Of a stretch of DNA of 64,000 bases, positions 16,828 through 26,049 are shown one piece after another. Source of the DNA: Streptomyces hyaluromycini (GTDB lineage Bacteria > Actinomycetota > Actinomycetes > Streptomycetales > Streptomycetaceae); NCBI RefSeq assembly GCF_002217755.1, contig NZ_BCFL01000019.1, positions 556,712 to 620,711 on the forward strand. The letters are read 5' to 3'. Numbering within the stretch: the first letter of the stretch is position 1; every line of letters starts with the position of its first letter. The position numbers and the translations under genes are program-made. The notes below the pieces were generated by a model. It was not told the origin of the DNA, did no database searches, and worked only from the letters and a program-made list of their open reading frames with translations.

Positions 16828-16868
16828 CCGAGCAGCTGCAGGGGCCAAGGAAGCTCCTTTAGGAGCGT

Positions 16869-17039
16869 GAGCTCTACGCCGGAGTCGCGCCCCGTGTCGT
16901 GATGGATATCCTCGGGCACTCCCAGATCAGCATCACCATGGATGTCTACACCCACGTCGTCCAGGACACCCAGCGCGAAGCCATGAGCCACATGGACCGG
17001 CTGCTGAGGAACAGGAAGAAGCGCCCCGGTCGCGGCTGA
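16869..17039 (+). pseudogene. Tyrosine integrase, detached C-terminus
   Basis: 57 codons starting ELYAGVAPRVVMDILGHSQ continue through the catalytic histidine and MDVYTHVVQDTQREAMSHMD to the end. They match the intact integrase at 49103 almost residue for residue. This completes the broken copy at 13505-14145. The terminator and attachment site downstream are the same as for the intact gene. Confidence 0.85.
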
Positions 17040-17056
17040 CCCCCCGCGTTGATGTC

Positions 17057-17090
17057 AAAGGCCCCGGACCATGATCGGTCCGGGGCCTTT
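17057..17090 (+). terminator. Integrase terminator, old copy
   Basis: AAAGGCCCCGGACC and GGTCCGGGGCCTTT form a 14-bp stem with a 6-nt loop and a short T run. It is identical to the hairpin after the intact integrase at 50304-50337. Confidence 0.8.
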
Positions 17091-17097
17091 TGCCTGG

Positions 17098-17139
17098 TGC
17101 CCCCGGCAGGATTCGAACCTGCGACACTCGCTTTAGGAG
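17098..17139 (-). repeat. att copy: 3' 42 bp of tRNA-Arg(CCU)
   Basis: It repeats the 3' part of the tRNA at 50345 (acceptor, T arm, variable loop and anticodon arm up to the CCTAAAG loop) with one change (GACACTCG for GACACCCG). It follows the dead integrase and its terminator. It marks the boundary between two successively integrated elements. Confidence 0.85.
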
Positions 17140-17240
17140 TGGGATTGGATCCTTGCCGGGTGGTGCACGGCGCTGCTACATGGTGCTGTTTCCCCTGGTC
17201 GGAAGAGCACGGCGAGCCACTTGATCCGGCTCATGCCGCC

Positions 17241-17327
17241 CTGTGTCGGGCCGTCCGCTCACGCATCGCCTGTGTCGGGCCGTCCGCTCACGCATCGCCT
17301 GTGTCGGGCCGTCCGCTCACGCATCGC
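17241..17327. repeat. Three tandem 29-bp repeats
   Basis: Three perfect head-to-tail copies of a 29-bp unit (core CGGGCCGTCCGCTCACGC) lie 100 bp inside the left end of the element. A related GCCGTCCGCTCACGC lies at the same distance inside the element starting at 27542. There are no spacers, so this is not a CRISPR. It could be a binding array near the attachment site. Confidence 0.7.
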
Positions 17328-17359
17328 TCACGCGCTGCCGGCTGCTGAGCAGCGCCAGA

Positions 17360-17926
17360 TCAGACCTGCCCGAGGTCGATCTCCACTGGGAACGGGGCCA
17401 CTACCTTGAGAACGCCGGTGAACACGTCTCCCTCCCGGTAGGTCTTCGTCGCGGGGTCGAGAATGTAGGTGTACACGAGCGGAACGCCTGTCGCGGCCTG
17501 CTCGATCCGCCAGTAGAAGCCGATGCCTGCCTTGGCGTACTGGTCGACCTTCACGATCCGGTCGGTGGTCTCCGAGCCCGGCGACACCACCTCCGCGACC
17601 AGCAGCACGTGCTCGGGGCGGGTGGGGGTGACGTCGATGGTGTCTGCGCGGTACACGACGACGTCCGGGCGGCGATTGGTGAGCGGGACGTCCTGGAGCC
17701 GGACGTCGAAGTCCGTGTCGGCGTTCCACTCAGGGCCCGCGGCGGCGTCCAGGGAGTTCGCCAGGATCCGGGCCAGCCGGTTGTGCCGCTTGGACGCACT
17801 CGGACTCACGACGACCATCCCGTCCACGATCTCGATGCCGGCGCACTGCTCCTCGGACCAGGACTCGTACTCCTCCGCCGTGATCTGCTCATGCATCCAC
17901 GCCGGGGCCACCATCTCGGCCGTCAT
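17360..17926 (-). CDS. Uma2 (DUF820) family restriction-endonuclease-fold protein
   Basis: A 188-residue protein starting at ATG 17926, with GGGAGGTG 7 nt upstream. Family signatures are ITAEEYESW near the start, EIVDGMVVVSPSAS, then RRPDVVVYRAD and LLVAEVVSPGSETTDRIVKVDQYAKAGI. The latter two contain the D and E-x-V residues of a PD-(D/E)XK-like fold. Uma2 proteins are common in Streptomyces and cyanobacteria and their biological role is uncertain. The gene is monocistronic near the left end of its element. Confidence 0.85.
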   Translation of the reverse strand: MTAEMVAPAWMHEQITAEEYESWSEEQCAGIEIVDGMVVVSPSASKRHNRLARILANSLDAAAGPEWNADTDFDVRLQDVPLTNRRPDVVVYRADTIDVTPTRPEHVLLVAEVVSPGSETTDRIVKVDQYAKAGIGFYWRIEQAATGVPLVYTYILDPATKTYREGDVFTGVLKVVAPFPVEIDLGQV

Positions 17927-18104
17927 GAAGCACCTCCCGGACACTGTGCTGCGGGCCCGATCCCGCTGGATTCAGCGTACTGTCCGCCATCCGCCCGGCA
18001 TGCTGATCCCGCTCACGCCCCTCCCCGTCGGCCGGCGTCCGACCAGCGATCCCACAACAAGTGAAGAACCGGCGCCGGCCTGCGGAACGCCCCGGTCGGT
18101 AGCA

Positions 18105-18520
18105 GCCCCTCCGTCGAGGGACCGTACGGGGCGTTCACCTCGCTGCCCCGGACCCGGACCGGCACCCTGCTGATCGCCGAGGGTGCGGGGATCACGCCCG
18201 TGCGGGCCATGCTGGAGGAGGCGCCCGGCGTCGTCGTGCTGTGCCGGCTAGACAGCGGCGCCGACGCCGTGCAACTGAACGAGGCGCGCCACCTGGTCGC
18301 GCTACGGGGGCGGACGGCTGCACCTGCCCACCGGCGGAACCGGCGAGGGCGGCACTGCGCCGTTCGGCCCGGGCAGCCGGTACCGGCTGGTCCCCGACAT
18401 CACCGAACACGACGTGTACGTCTATGGCCCGCCCGCCATGACCAGGGCCGTGCTCGCCGGCCTACGAAACCTGCGGGCCCTGCGCGACAGGCGCACGCCG
18501 AGAAGTTCGGTCTGGCCTGA
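18105..18520 (+). pseudogene. C-terminal part of a ferric-reductase/FNR-type oxidoreductase
   Basis: The translation reads GPYGAFTSL, then LLIAEGAGITPVRAMLEE (the NAD(P)-binding loop of the ferredoxin-reductase family), then VYVYGPPAMTRAV and the terminal HAEKFGLA. At least two frameshifts (near 18305 and 18480) are needed to join them, and the N-terminal membrane/FAD half is missing. This is a dead remnant. Confidence 0.75.
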
Positions 18521-18647
18521 ATCGGAAAGGGGCCCGACGCTTGCGGCCCTGGGCCATTAGGTACAAAGCGGCTTGAAAGTGTCGCTTCATCTGATTTCCG
18601 GATGGGGAGACATGCGCTCGTTGACCAGTCAACGGCGAGGAGGCTGC

Positions 18648-19672
18648 GTGTCGCGGAGACAGGACACAGAGAGGATCTTCAAAGAGCTCGAAGAGATACG
18701 GGAGGCGCTCAACGATCCGACCATCGGGCTCGGTGCTTTCCATCAAGATCAGGACCAACTGCGCCGCAGGTCCTGGAGAACGTCCAGCAGGGCACGGCCG
18801 GGCTGCGCGAAGAGAACCGGGAGTTGCGCCGCCGCCAGGAGCGGATGCTGAGCGATCTCGGCGACACCCGCACTGCGGTCGAAGCGCTGCGTCGCGAGAT
18901 CGCGCAAGCGTGGGCGCACACGTTGGGGGTGCCACGCCCAGTGACTCCTGATGACCGGATCCGGATTGTGCTTCCAGAGCATGAGCCACAGCCTTTGGGG
19001 GCCGGCAGCGACAACGAGGAGCCTCACAGGTGGGGGGAAGAAGAGGTGGCCGAGGTGACAGACGCGGACCCTGCTGACGAAGGAAGCGACAGGCACGACG
19101 ATCAGTCGGGAACGAACGACCCACCTGCAGAGGCGTTTGCGGTGCCTGAACCGGACGTGGCGTCAGCTGATGCGAATTCCACCGAGGCACCGAACGCCGT
19201 AGTACCTGAGGGGGCGCCAACCGGACACGACGTAACGGCATCGGACATCGAACTGAGGGAGTCCCGGCGTGCGGAGGAGCGCGGCAAGCACCTTCGCGGC
19301 CTACTGACGGCCGCGGCCATTTCCTCGGTCCGACTGATCTGCCACAAAGATACGTGGGCATTCCTGCTTGAGCAGACCTCTCGGCACCAGCACTTTCGCC
19401 TGCCGGACCGCGTCACCGACCTCGAAGACGGGCGAATCGAGACGTTCGTCTCCGGTCGCTCCCTGCTCGCGGTTCTGGTCACCACCCGGGAAATTCTCGA
19501 TGATCACGGGCCCGATACCGACATGGTGACGTGGGCCCTGGCAAGCGCGGTGTACTCGCGAACTCACCTGGCTATCGAGAACGCCACGCTGAATCGACCC
19601 GATGACAGCGAGGTCACGACCATCGTTCTGGACGACCGTCCAGGCCGCCCGGTGCAAGGCAGCGCCGCGTGA
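18648..19672 (+). pseudogene. Coiled-coil protein gene with a single frameshift
   Basis: A GTG at 18648 with GAGGAGG upstream opens a helical N-terminus (RIFKELEEIREALNDPTIG). The frame is lost near 18766, where a one-base deletion moves the continuation (QVLENVQQGTAGLREENREL, an obvious coiled coil) to the next frame. That frame then runs to the stop at 19672. The rest has an acidic disordered middle and a roughly 115-residue folded C-terminal domain (LRGLLTAAAISSVRLICHKD to the end). I recognise no family. The frameshift could be real or a sequencing error; apart from it the gene is intact. Confidence 0.55.
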
Positions 19673-19754
19673 TCTCCTTGAGCCCGACCGCCGGTTCGTG
19701 CCCATGAAGCACTGCGGCGTTCGCCCAGAGGGCGATGTCAGCTGCGATGGGTGA

Positions 19755-19862
19755 ACTCGGTAAGTGACCGCCGAGTGGCGCCCCCTGGACTTGGTTCGCC
19801 CGGTCTGCAGGGGGCGCACGTATCCGAGTTCTTCGAGCAGCCCGAGCACTGGGCATCCCGAG
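19755..19862 (-). pseudogene. Scrap of a plasmid/phage primase-type gene
   Basis: The minus-strand translation VLGLLEELGYVRPLQTGRTK continues to TYRVHP. It resembles the extreme C-terminus of DUF3987/primase proteins found in mobile elements. Nothing upstream continues it. The remainder of 19673-20118 holds no gene I can recognise. Confidence 0.35.
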
Positions 19863-20118
19863 CACCGGGCTGACGGTAGGGATCTTGGACCCGGTCAGAA
19901 GCGTGGACTGCTCAGTACTGGTCGAACTGGCGTCGCCGACACCAGCATCGCGCGACGGCCTGCCGGCGCCGCTGGAACAACGTCACAGCAGTGGCCAACG
20001 CATGACAGGAACCTCACAAGTCACGAACTACAGCTGCCGTGGCTGTATAGCCACGTGCGAGTGATTTTGCGTTCCCGGGCGGAATGCTGAATCGTTCCGT
20101 CGGGGAAGTCTTCCGGGC

Positions 20119-20409
20119 ATGAGCCCGCAGAACAGGTGGCGTTCCGGCGCTGTCGTGACCGCCCTGCTGGTCGCCGTCTCCTCCGCCTTCGCAACTGCTC
20201 GTGCACTCGCCGCCGCTTCGCCTGAGTCCCGGGCGGTGTCGGCATCGGCGATGGCACCCTCCTCCCTGCCGAAGCCGTCGTCGGTGGCCACCGCCCCGGG
20301 CAGAGCTGGACAGCAGTCCGACGCCGATGCCTGCCGGGGGACAGCCGCTGTCCACCAGGCTGTGGTGGAGGCCGTACGCCGTGGCGACTGCGCCCGGGTG
20401 CCGCACTGA
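20119..20409 (+). CDS. Possible small exported protein (doubtful)
   Basis: A 96-residue frame with a signal-like N-terminus (RWRSGAVVTALLVAVSSAFA) and a low-complexity Ala/Ser/Pro remainder with two cysteines. The ribosome site is poorly placed. It lies just before lanC and could be a leader protein or simply noise. Confidence 0.3.
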   Translation: MSPQNRWRSGAVVTALLVAVSSAFATARALAAASPESRAVSASAMAPSSLPKPSSVATAPGRAGQQSDADACRGTAAVHQAVVEAVRRGDCARVPH

Positions 20410-20439
20410 ACAGGCGTGAAGGCTGGAGTTGGGTGGGTC

Positions 20440-21753
20440 ATGTGGGCTTGGGATGCACGGGATGTCCGGCGCTCGGGGGAGATTGTGGGTGCTGTTGCCG
20501 AGCGGCTCGCCGATCCGGCCGGTGTCGCTTCGGCGGCACTCCGCGATACAGCGCGGGAGGCTGCCGGTGCTGTGCCCGGGGGTTTGGATCCGAAGGCGCC
20601 TTGGGAGCCGGTGTCGCTGGCTTCGGGGCTGTGCGGGACGGCGGTGCTGTTCGCGGAGCTGTCCGACCGGCGTGCGGCTCGTGCGCATCTGGCGGCGGCT
20701 GTGGGTGCTGTGCCGGGACGTCTGCCCGGTGGGGTGTGGAGCGGTGTGACCTCGCTGGCCTTCGCGGCCTGCGCCGTACGCGGCATGGCCGGCGGCTGCG
20801 AGACCTTGCTGGAGGGGCTCGACCGGCGGGTGGAGGCGTTCACACAAGGGGTTCTGGCACGGGAGGAGCAGCGGCTGGCCGAGGGCGGTGCCGGGGTAGC
20901 TGTGCCGGTCTACGACGTCGTCAGCGGGCTTGCCGGGGTCGGCCGGTATCTGCTGCTGAGGGAAGGGCGCCATCGTGCTTTGCTGGACCGGCTGCTGGCC
21001 TGCCTGGTCCGGTTGGGCAAGCCGGTGCGTGTCCACGGGCGTGATGTTCCGGGCTGGTGGACTCCCGACGTGTCACTGCTGGGGGAGGAGGCCGACCTGC
21101 CGCGGGGGCACCTCAACGTGGGGCTGGCGCACGGCATCGCGGGGCCGCTGGCGCTGCTGGCTCTGGCGGCGCGGGCGGATGTGCGGGTCCCCGGTCAGGA
21201 CGAGGCGGTGGAGCGGATGTGCGACTGGCTGCTGGCCCGCCGCACCGCGCAGGGGCTGTGGCCGGCGTACATCGCGTTCGACGAGGAGAGCGACACGGCA
21301 GCGGCGGGGCTGGCACCGGGGCGTCTGGCCTGGTGCTACGGGACCCCTGGGGTTGCCCGCGCCGTCTACCTGGCCGGCTGCGCCCTGTCGCGTGCCAGCT
21401 GGCGGCATACGGCCGTTGACGCGCTGGCGCGGGCTCTCGACGAGGCGCCCCAGCCGGCGGATCCGTTCTTCTGTCATGGCTGGAGCGGTGTGCTCAACCT
21501 GACCTGGCGCATGGCCCGTGACAGCGGCGACCCGCATCTGGCGGCCCGCCTTCCCGCGCTGGCCGGGTCCGTCGCCGACGCCTTCGATGCCCGGCATCCG
21601 TTCGGGTTCGGCAGTGCGCCCCTGGGGTCCGGCCGGCCCGGCAGCCGTCCTGGGCTCCTGGACGGCGCGGCGGGCTGTGCCCTGGCCCTGCATGCCTACG
21701 CTTCGGGCAAGGCGCCCGCGGTGGCCTGGGACGCCGCGTTTCTGACCGACTGA
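20440..21753 (+). CDS. lanC: Lanthionine synthetase C-like cyclase
   Basis: A 437-residue LanC-type protein. The zinc-site motifs are present: NVGLAHGIAGPL (about 225), WCYGTPGVARA (about 297, first Cys ligand) and FCHGWSGVL (about 343, Cys-His ligands). LanC catalyses addition of cysteine thiols to dehydroalanine or dehydrobutyrine in a precursor peptide, making lanthionine rings. The ATG at 20440 is preceded by GGTGGG; a GTG at 20416 would add eight residues. It stands 220 bp upstream of the precursor gene on the same strand, so it may be transcribed separately. Confidence 0.88.
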   Translation: MWAWDARDVRRSGEIVGAVAERLADPAGVASAALRDTAREAAGAVPGGLDPKAPWEPVSLASGLCGTAVLFAELSDRRAARAHLAAAVGAVPGRLPGGVWSGVTSLAFAACAVRGMAGGCETLLEGLDRRVEAFTQGVLAREEQRLAEGGAGVAVPVYDVVSGLAGVGRYLLLREGRHRALLDRLLACLVRLGKPVRVHGRDVPGWWTPDVSLLGEEADLPRGHLNVGLAHGIAGPLALLALAARADVRVPGQDEAVERMCDWLLARRTAQGLWPAYIAFDEESDTAAAGLAPGRLAWCYGTPGVARAVYLAGCALSRASWRHTAVDALARALDEAPQPADPFFCHGWSGVLNLTWRMARDSGDPHLAARLPALAGSVADAFDARHPFGFGSAPLGSGRPGSRPGLLDGAAGCALALHAYASGKAPAVAWDAAFLTD

Positions 21754-21969
21754 CGTGTCCCGTTGACGTAGCCGGACCCACCCATTGTTTCCTTCTCTGA
21801 ATATTTCCTGCCCGAACGCGGTCCTGCCGGCCAGAATTTTTCGGCGAAGGAGCCGATCATCAGGCGTTTCGCTCGTTCGAGTGGTTTTCAGTACCGCTTT
21901 GAGGAAAACATGAGACACGAGAAGAGTTGGCAATGAGGGCCAGCTTTCATAGCAAGGAAAGGATGAATC

Positions 21970-22080
21970 ATGCACGAGCAGAGTGCAGAATTCGATCTTG
22001 ACATTCGTGAGGACGTGGAGATCGAGGAGCAGCCAACCATCGGCCGCTCAGGCGTCACCTGCAATTCCTTGGGCTGCTGA
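21970..22080 (+). CDS. lanA: FxLD-family class I lanthipeptide precursor
   Basis: A 36-residue peptide. AAGGAAAGG sits just upstream of the ATG. The leader MHEQSAEFDLDIREDVEIEE carries the FxLD box (FDLDI) that LanB/LanC enzymes recognise. The probable core QPTIGRSGVTCNSLGC holds two Ser, two Thr and two Cys, enough for up to two lanthionine or methyllanthionine rings. It lies between lanC and lanB and is followed by a hairpin, as precursor genes often are. No leader protease or exporter gene is visible nearby. The cleavage point is not evident. Confidence 0.88.
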   Translation: MHEQSAEFDLDIREDVEIEEQPTIGRSGVTCNSLGC

Positions 22081-22095
22081 GGATATCCGGCTGCC

Positions 22096-22129
22096 GCACG
22101 CCCGGTTTCCATGGGAACGCCGGGCGTGC
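22096..22129 (+). terminator. Hairpin after the lanthipeptide precursor (attenuator)
   Basis: GCACGCCCGG and CCGGGCGTGC form a 10-bp stem with a 14-nt loop just after lanA and 80 bp before the acetyltransferase gene. It would make precursor mRNA more abundant than enzyme mRNA. Confidence 0.65.
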
Positions 22130-22211
22130 CCGTCAGCATATTGGGCGCTTGTCGCCGTTCAGCCACACCGGGCTCCGCTTCGCCTGGGCCCGGTACCGAG
22201 GAGGAACCCGG

Positions 22212-22778
22212 ATGGCGTGGGATTTCCTGGAAGGTAGAAAGTGTAATCTGCGTTCCCTTATGTCTGAGGACGCGGATTCCGTGGTGGCGATCATGGCTGA
22301 TCCGCAGGTGATGGAGCCTTACGGTCAGCCCGTTCGGAACCGTGAAGAGATCATCTCGTACCTCCGGGAAGCGGAAAAGGAAGCAGCCGAGAGCCCGAGG
22401 CTGCACTACAAATGGGCTGTGGTCCGCAAAGACACCTCTGTGGTCATCGGCGTCTGGACGCTGGACCTCGCGGGCGCCGGCACCAGCAGTGCGATGTTCG
22501 GTGCCTTTTTCGGTGGACGCCACCAGGGGAAAGGCGCAGCCACGGACGCCGCGCGGGCGGTGTTCCGGTTCGCGTTCGAGGAACTGGGGCTCCACCGGCT
22601 CTGGGCCTGCCACAACGACACCAACCCCGTGTCCGGGTTCGCCATGCGTTACTACGGCATGACCTACGAGGGCTGCCGGCGCGAGGTCAGCTTCGCCGAC
22701 GGCCGCTGGGTGAACTCCCTTCACTATTCCCTTTTGGAGCACGAGTGGCGCCAACTGGAAGCCCCGACAACGGGCTGA
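22212..22778 (+). CDS. GNAT acetyltransferase in the lanthipeptide operon
   Basis: A 188-residue RimJ/RimL-type N-acetyltransferase starting at ATG 22212 (GAGGAGGAA upstream). Visible features are LEGRKCNLRSLMSEDADSVV at the start, the acetyl-CoA pyrophosphate loop region GGRHQGKGAATDAARAV, and the C-terminal HNDTNPVSGFAMRYYGMTYEG, all typical of the family. Position between precursor and dehydratase suggests it may N-acetylate the mature lanthipeptide or give self-protection. That role is inferred from position only. The downstream lanB begins about 25 bp later. Confidence 0.8.
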   Translation: MAWDFLEGRKCNLRSLMSEDADSVVAIMADPQVMEPYGQPVRNREEIISYLREAEKEAAESPRLHYKWAVVRKDTSVVIGVWTLDLAGAGTSSAMFGAFFGGRHQGKGAATDAARAVFRFAFEELGLHRLWACHNDTNPVSGFAMRYYGMTYEGCRREVSFADGRWVNSLHYSLLEHEWRQLEAPTTG

Positions 22779-22804
22779 ACACGCCGCCCGCTGCCGGGGG
22801 CACT

Positions 22805-25800
22805 GTGTTCTGCGAGACCGGTATCGGACTGCTGCGGGCACCGGTCCATGCTCTCGGCGCTCCCGGCGGTGTGCACGGCCCTGCTGCTGTTTCCGGCAGC
22901 GGACCGGATGAGGCGGCCCGCCTGTCCGCCTGGTTGTGCACGATGGTGGCCGACCCGCTCGTGGAGGAAGCCGTCGCAGTCTCCAGCCCGGCCCTGGCCG
23001 CGGTGGTGGGGCGGGTGCGGGAAGGCGGGCCTGTCGGCCTGCGGCAACTGCGGCGTGCCGTGCGGTCCCTGGCCCGGTACCGGCTGCGGATGAGCACCCG
23101 GGCGACGCCGTTCGGTCTCATGGCCGGTGTCGCGGCCGTCCGCTTCACCGGTGAGGCCGCCGTACGGCTGGGCGGGGCGCATACCCGCGCGGTGCGTCCG
23201 GACCAGGAGTGGCTCACCCACCTCGTCGCCTGCCTGGAGCGGCGGCCGGAGGTGCTGCGCCATGTGCGGCTGGTGTCCAACGGGCTGTGCTTCCGACGCG
23301 GGGGCCGCCTGGTGCTGCCATACGTTCCCCAGACGCGCCGGGACGACGAACCCGCGGAATCGGGCGTACGCGCGGTGCACGAAGTCAGCGTCCGCCTGAC
23401 GAGTGTCGTCGAGACGGTGCTGGAAGCCACCGAGCGGCCCGTGACCGGGGCGGAGGCCGTTCGGCTGCTGCTGGAAGGCCACCCGGGAGCCACCGAAGAC
23501 CAGGCGCTCGGCGCGCTGTCCCAGCTGGTCGGCACCGAGATGCTGCTCACCGATGTGCGGCCGCCGCTGGAAAGCGCCGACCCGCTGGGACACGTCATCC
23601 ACGCCCTGTCCGGCATCCCGTCCGGTGCCCTGCCCGGCGGCGTGCCGGAGCTGCCCGGACTGCTCAAGGTGCAACAGGGAATCGCCCAGTACGCTGCCCA
23701 GCCCTTGGGGACAGGTGCGCCTGCCCTGGCCTCGGTGACCGGCGTGATGCGGGGCCTGGCCGCTTGCGATCACCTGCTGCAGGTGGACCTTGCTCTGGAC
23801 GCCCGCGTCCACTTGCCGCACGCCGTTGCGGAGGAAGCCGCGCGTGCCGCCGGCCTGCTGTGGCGGCTGGCGCCCGCCGACGGCCGTCCGCCGCATCTGC
23901 GGGAGTACCACGAAGCGTTCCTGGAACGGTACGGCACCGACCGCCTCGTCCCCCTGACCGAACTCCTCGACGCCGGCACCGGGCTGTCCGCCCCGGCCGG
24001 CTACCGCCGGCCGCCCAGCACCCGCACCGCACCCGCACCCGCCGTAGACCACGAGCGTGACCAGGTGCTCGGCGCTCTGACACAAGAGGCCGTGCTGGCC
24101 GGGCAGCCGGAGATCATCCTCGATGACGACCATCCCGCTGTGCGCCGTCTTGCTGACGACCGGGGACGGCCCCCGGACTCCCTGGAGGTACTGGCCCATC
24201 TGCTGGCCGCCTCCGAGACCGGCCTGGCGGCGGGCGACTTCCGGCTGGTGCTGCTCGGCGGTTCGCAGCAGGAGGGAGCCGTGCTCGGACGGTTCACCTA
24301 CCTGCTGGACCGCCGCACCCGCCAGCAGGTGATCCGCACCGCCCGCGGGGAAGGGGACGACGGTGTGCTGGCCGCCCAGCTCACCTTCCGCCCCGAGCGT
24401 TCCCGCACGGCCAACGTCGGCCAGGCGCCGGCCTTCCTGGACCACCTGCTCCCGGTCGGTACCTACGCCGACCCCGGACAGGCCGGCGTGCTGGATGTCC
24501 GACGCCTGGCCGTCGGCGCCGACTTCGAATGCCTCCACCTCGTCGACACCGCCTCGGGCCGTCATGTCGAGCCGGCCGTCTTTCACGCCCTCAACCCGGA
24601 ATGGGGACTGCCCAACGCCGCCCGCTTCCTGGCCGAAGTCTCCTCCATGCACGTACGCCCCTGGCAAGCCTGGCAGTGGGGCGCGGCCGCGCACCTGCCC
24701 CACCTGCCACGGGTCCGCTACGGGCGTACCATCCTCGCACCGGCACGTTGGCGCCCCCCGCCCGAACTGCGCGACCCCGCCCTGACCACGCCGCAGTGGA
24801 CCCGCGCGCTGCACAGCTGGCGGGAACGCTGGCGCGTACCCAGCCGACTATGGGCGGGCCAGCGTGACGTCGGACTTCTCCTCGACCTGGACCTGCCCGG
24901 CCACGCCGACCTGCTGCGGCGCGAACTGCTGGACGCACAGAACCCCGAGCTGCGGGAAACACCCGCCGACGCCGCCGGAATCCCCAACGGCTGGCTACAC
25001 GGACCGGGCGGCGCACACCACAGCGAGATCGTCATCCCGCTGCGCAACACCGCACCCAGGCCAGCCCCCCGTCACGTGCCGCGCCGCCCGCTCCCGCGGA
25101 CCACCCCGGGCGACCACCTGCCCGGCGGCCCCTGGCTCTTCGCCAGCCTGTACGCCTCCGCGGCCCGGCACGACGAACTCCTCGCCGTCCACCTGACGCC
25201 CTTCCTCACTAGCCTGCCCGGCGAAGTCGACCGGTGGTTCTTCGTCCGCTACCACGACAGCAGCGGATCCCACCTGCGCCTGCGATTCCACGCGCCGCAG
25301 CCCGTCCTCGCCAATGCCCTGCTGCCCCAGCTGCACCGCACCGCAGCCGACCTGCGCGAGGCCGGGCTGATCAGCCGTATGGCCGTGGACAGCTACGACC
25401 CCGAACTCGAACGCTACGGCGGCCCCGACGCCATCGCCGCCGCCGAAAAGGTCTTCCACACCGACAGCATCACCGTCCTGGAACACCTCAAGCGCCGCCA
25501 CCGGCACCAGGACACATCAGAACCGGCTGTGCTCACCGCCGCAGGCTTCACCGAACTCGCCCGCGCTTTCCACACCGACGCGCCGGAAGCAGCGGACTGG
25601 CTGCTGCGCACCTTCCGCAAGGACGAGGAACACCACCGCGCCTTTCGCGGACACCGCGCCACAGCACTGGACCTGATCGATCCCTACCGCACCGGACCGG
25701 CCCCTGCCGCCGCAGCCGACCCTGCCCTGCAAACGGCCTGGAACCAGCGCGCCGAAGCCGTCGCCCAGTACGCCCGGCAGCTCCGCGACCTCGGCTCCCG

Positions 25801-26002
25801 ATCCTGGACCGACCCCACACGCGTCCTCTCCTCCCTCCTCCACATGCACCACAACCGCCTCATCGGAACCGACCCGGACACAGAGAGAGCCGCTTACGCC
25901 ATCGCCCGCGGCGCCACGCAAGCCCACACCGACCGACGACGGCACACCAACCAACACAGACCAGCCGCGCTCGTGCCGGCTGAACCGCCACAGAGCGGCT
26001 GA
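22805..26002 (+). CDS. lanB: Full-length class I lanthipeptide dehydratase
   Basis: A protein of about 1065 residues. The N-terminal glutamylation domain (about 1-700) contains RYRLRMSTRATPFGLMAGVA, a hallmark of LanB proteins. The C-terminal elimination domain (about 750-1060) begins WLFASLYASAARHDELL and contains FFVRYHDSSGSHLRLRF, the typical SpaB_C/thiopeptide dehydratase core. LanB uses glutamyl-tRNA to dehydrate Ser and Thr of the precursor. The start is uncertain. GTG 22805 after CCGGGGGC fits the expected length; the open frame extends further up into the acetyltransferase gene. It ends the cluster. Confidence 0.88.
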   Translation: MFCETGIGLLRAPVHALGAPGGVHGPAAVSGSGPDEAARLSAWLCTMVADPLVEEAVAVSSPALAAVVGRVREGGPVGLRQLRRAVRSLARYRLRMSTRATPFGLMAGVAAVRFTGEAAVRLGGAHTRAVRPDQEWLTHLVACLERRPEVLRHVRLVSNGLCFRRGGRLVLPYVPQTRRDDEPAESGVRAVHEVSVRLTSVVETVLEATERPVTGAEAVRLLLEGHPGATEDQALGALSQLVGTEMLLTDVRPPLESADPLGHVIHALSGIPSGALPGGVPELPGLLKVQQGIAQYAAQPLGTGAPALASVTGVMRGLAACDHLLQVDLALDARVHLPHAVAEEAARAAGLLWRLAPADGRPPHLREYHEAFLERYGTDRLVPLTELLDAGTGLSAPAGYRRPPSTRTAPAPAVDHERDQVLGALTQEAVLAGQPEIILDDDHPAVRRLADDRGRPPDSLEVLAHLLAASETGLAAGDFRLVLLGGSQQEGAVLGRFTYLLDRRTRQQVIRTARGEGDDGVLAAQLTFRPERSRTANVGQAPAFLDHLLPVGTYADPGQAGVLDVRRLAVGADFECLHLVDTASGRHVEPAVFHALNPEWGLPNAARFLAEVSSMHVRPWQAWQWGAAAHLPHLPRVRYGRTILAPARWRPPPELRDPALTTPQWTRALHSWRERWRVPSRLWAGQRDVGLLLDLDLPGHADLLRRELLDAQNPELRETPADAAGIPNGWLHGPGGAHHSEIVIPLRNTAPRPAPRHVPRRPLPRTTPGDHLPGGPWLFASLYASAARHDELLAVHLTPFLTSLPGEVDRWFFVRYHDSSGSHLRLRFHAPQPVLANALLPQLHRTAADLREAGLISRMAVDSYDPELERYGGPDAIAAAEKVFHTDSITVLEHLKRRHRHQDTSEPAVLTAAGFTELARAFHTDAPEAADWLLRTFRKDEEHHRAFRGHRATALDLIDPYRTGPAPAAAADPALQTAWNQRAEAVAQYARQLRDLGSRSWTDPTRVLSSLLHMHHNRLIGTDPDTERAAYAIARGATQAHTDRRRHTNQHRPAALVPAEPPQSG

Positions 26003-26049
26003 GTCCTGCCCGGGGATCGCCCGCGGCCCACCCCGGCAGGCGCGATGAA

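Noticed and set aside
17241..17327. CRISPR array
   Set aside because: The three 29-bp units are directly adjacent with no spacers, and no cas genes are present.
22412..26002. lanB start far upstream, inside the acetyltransferase gene
   Set aside because: The upstream part of the frame is the shadow of the GNAT gene; LanB similarity begins only after about 22805.
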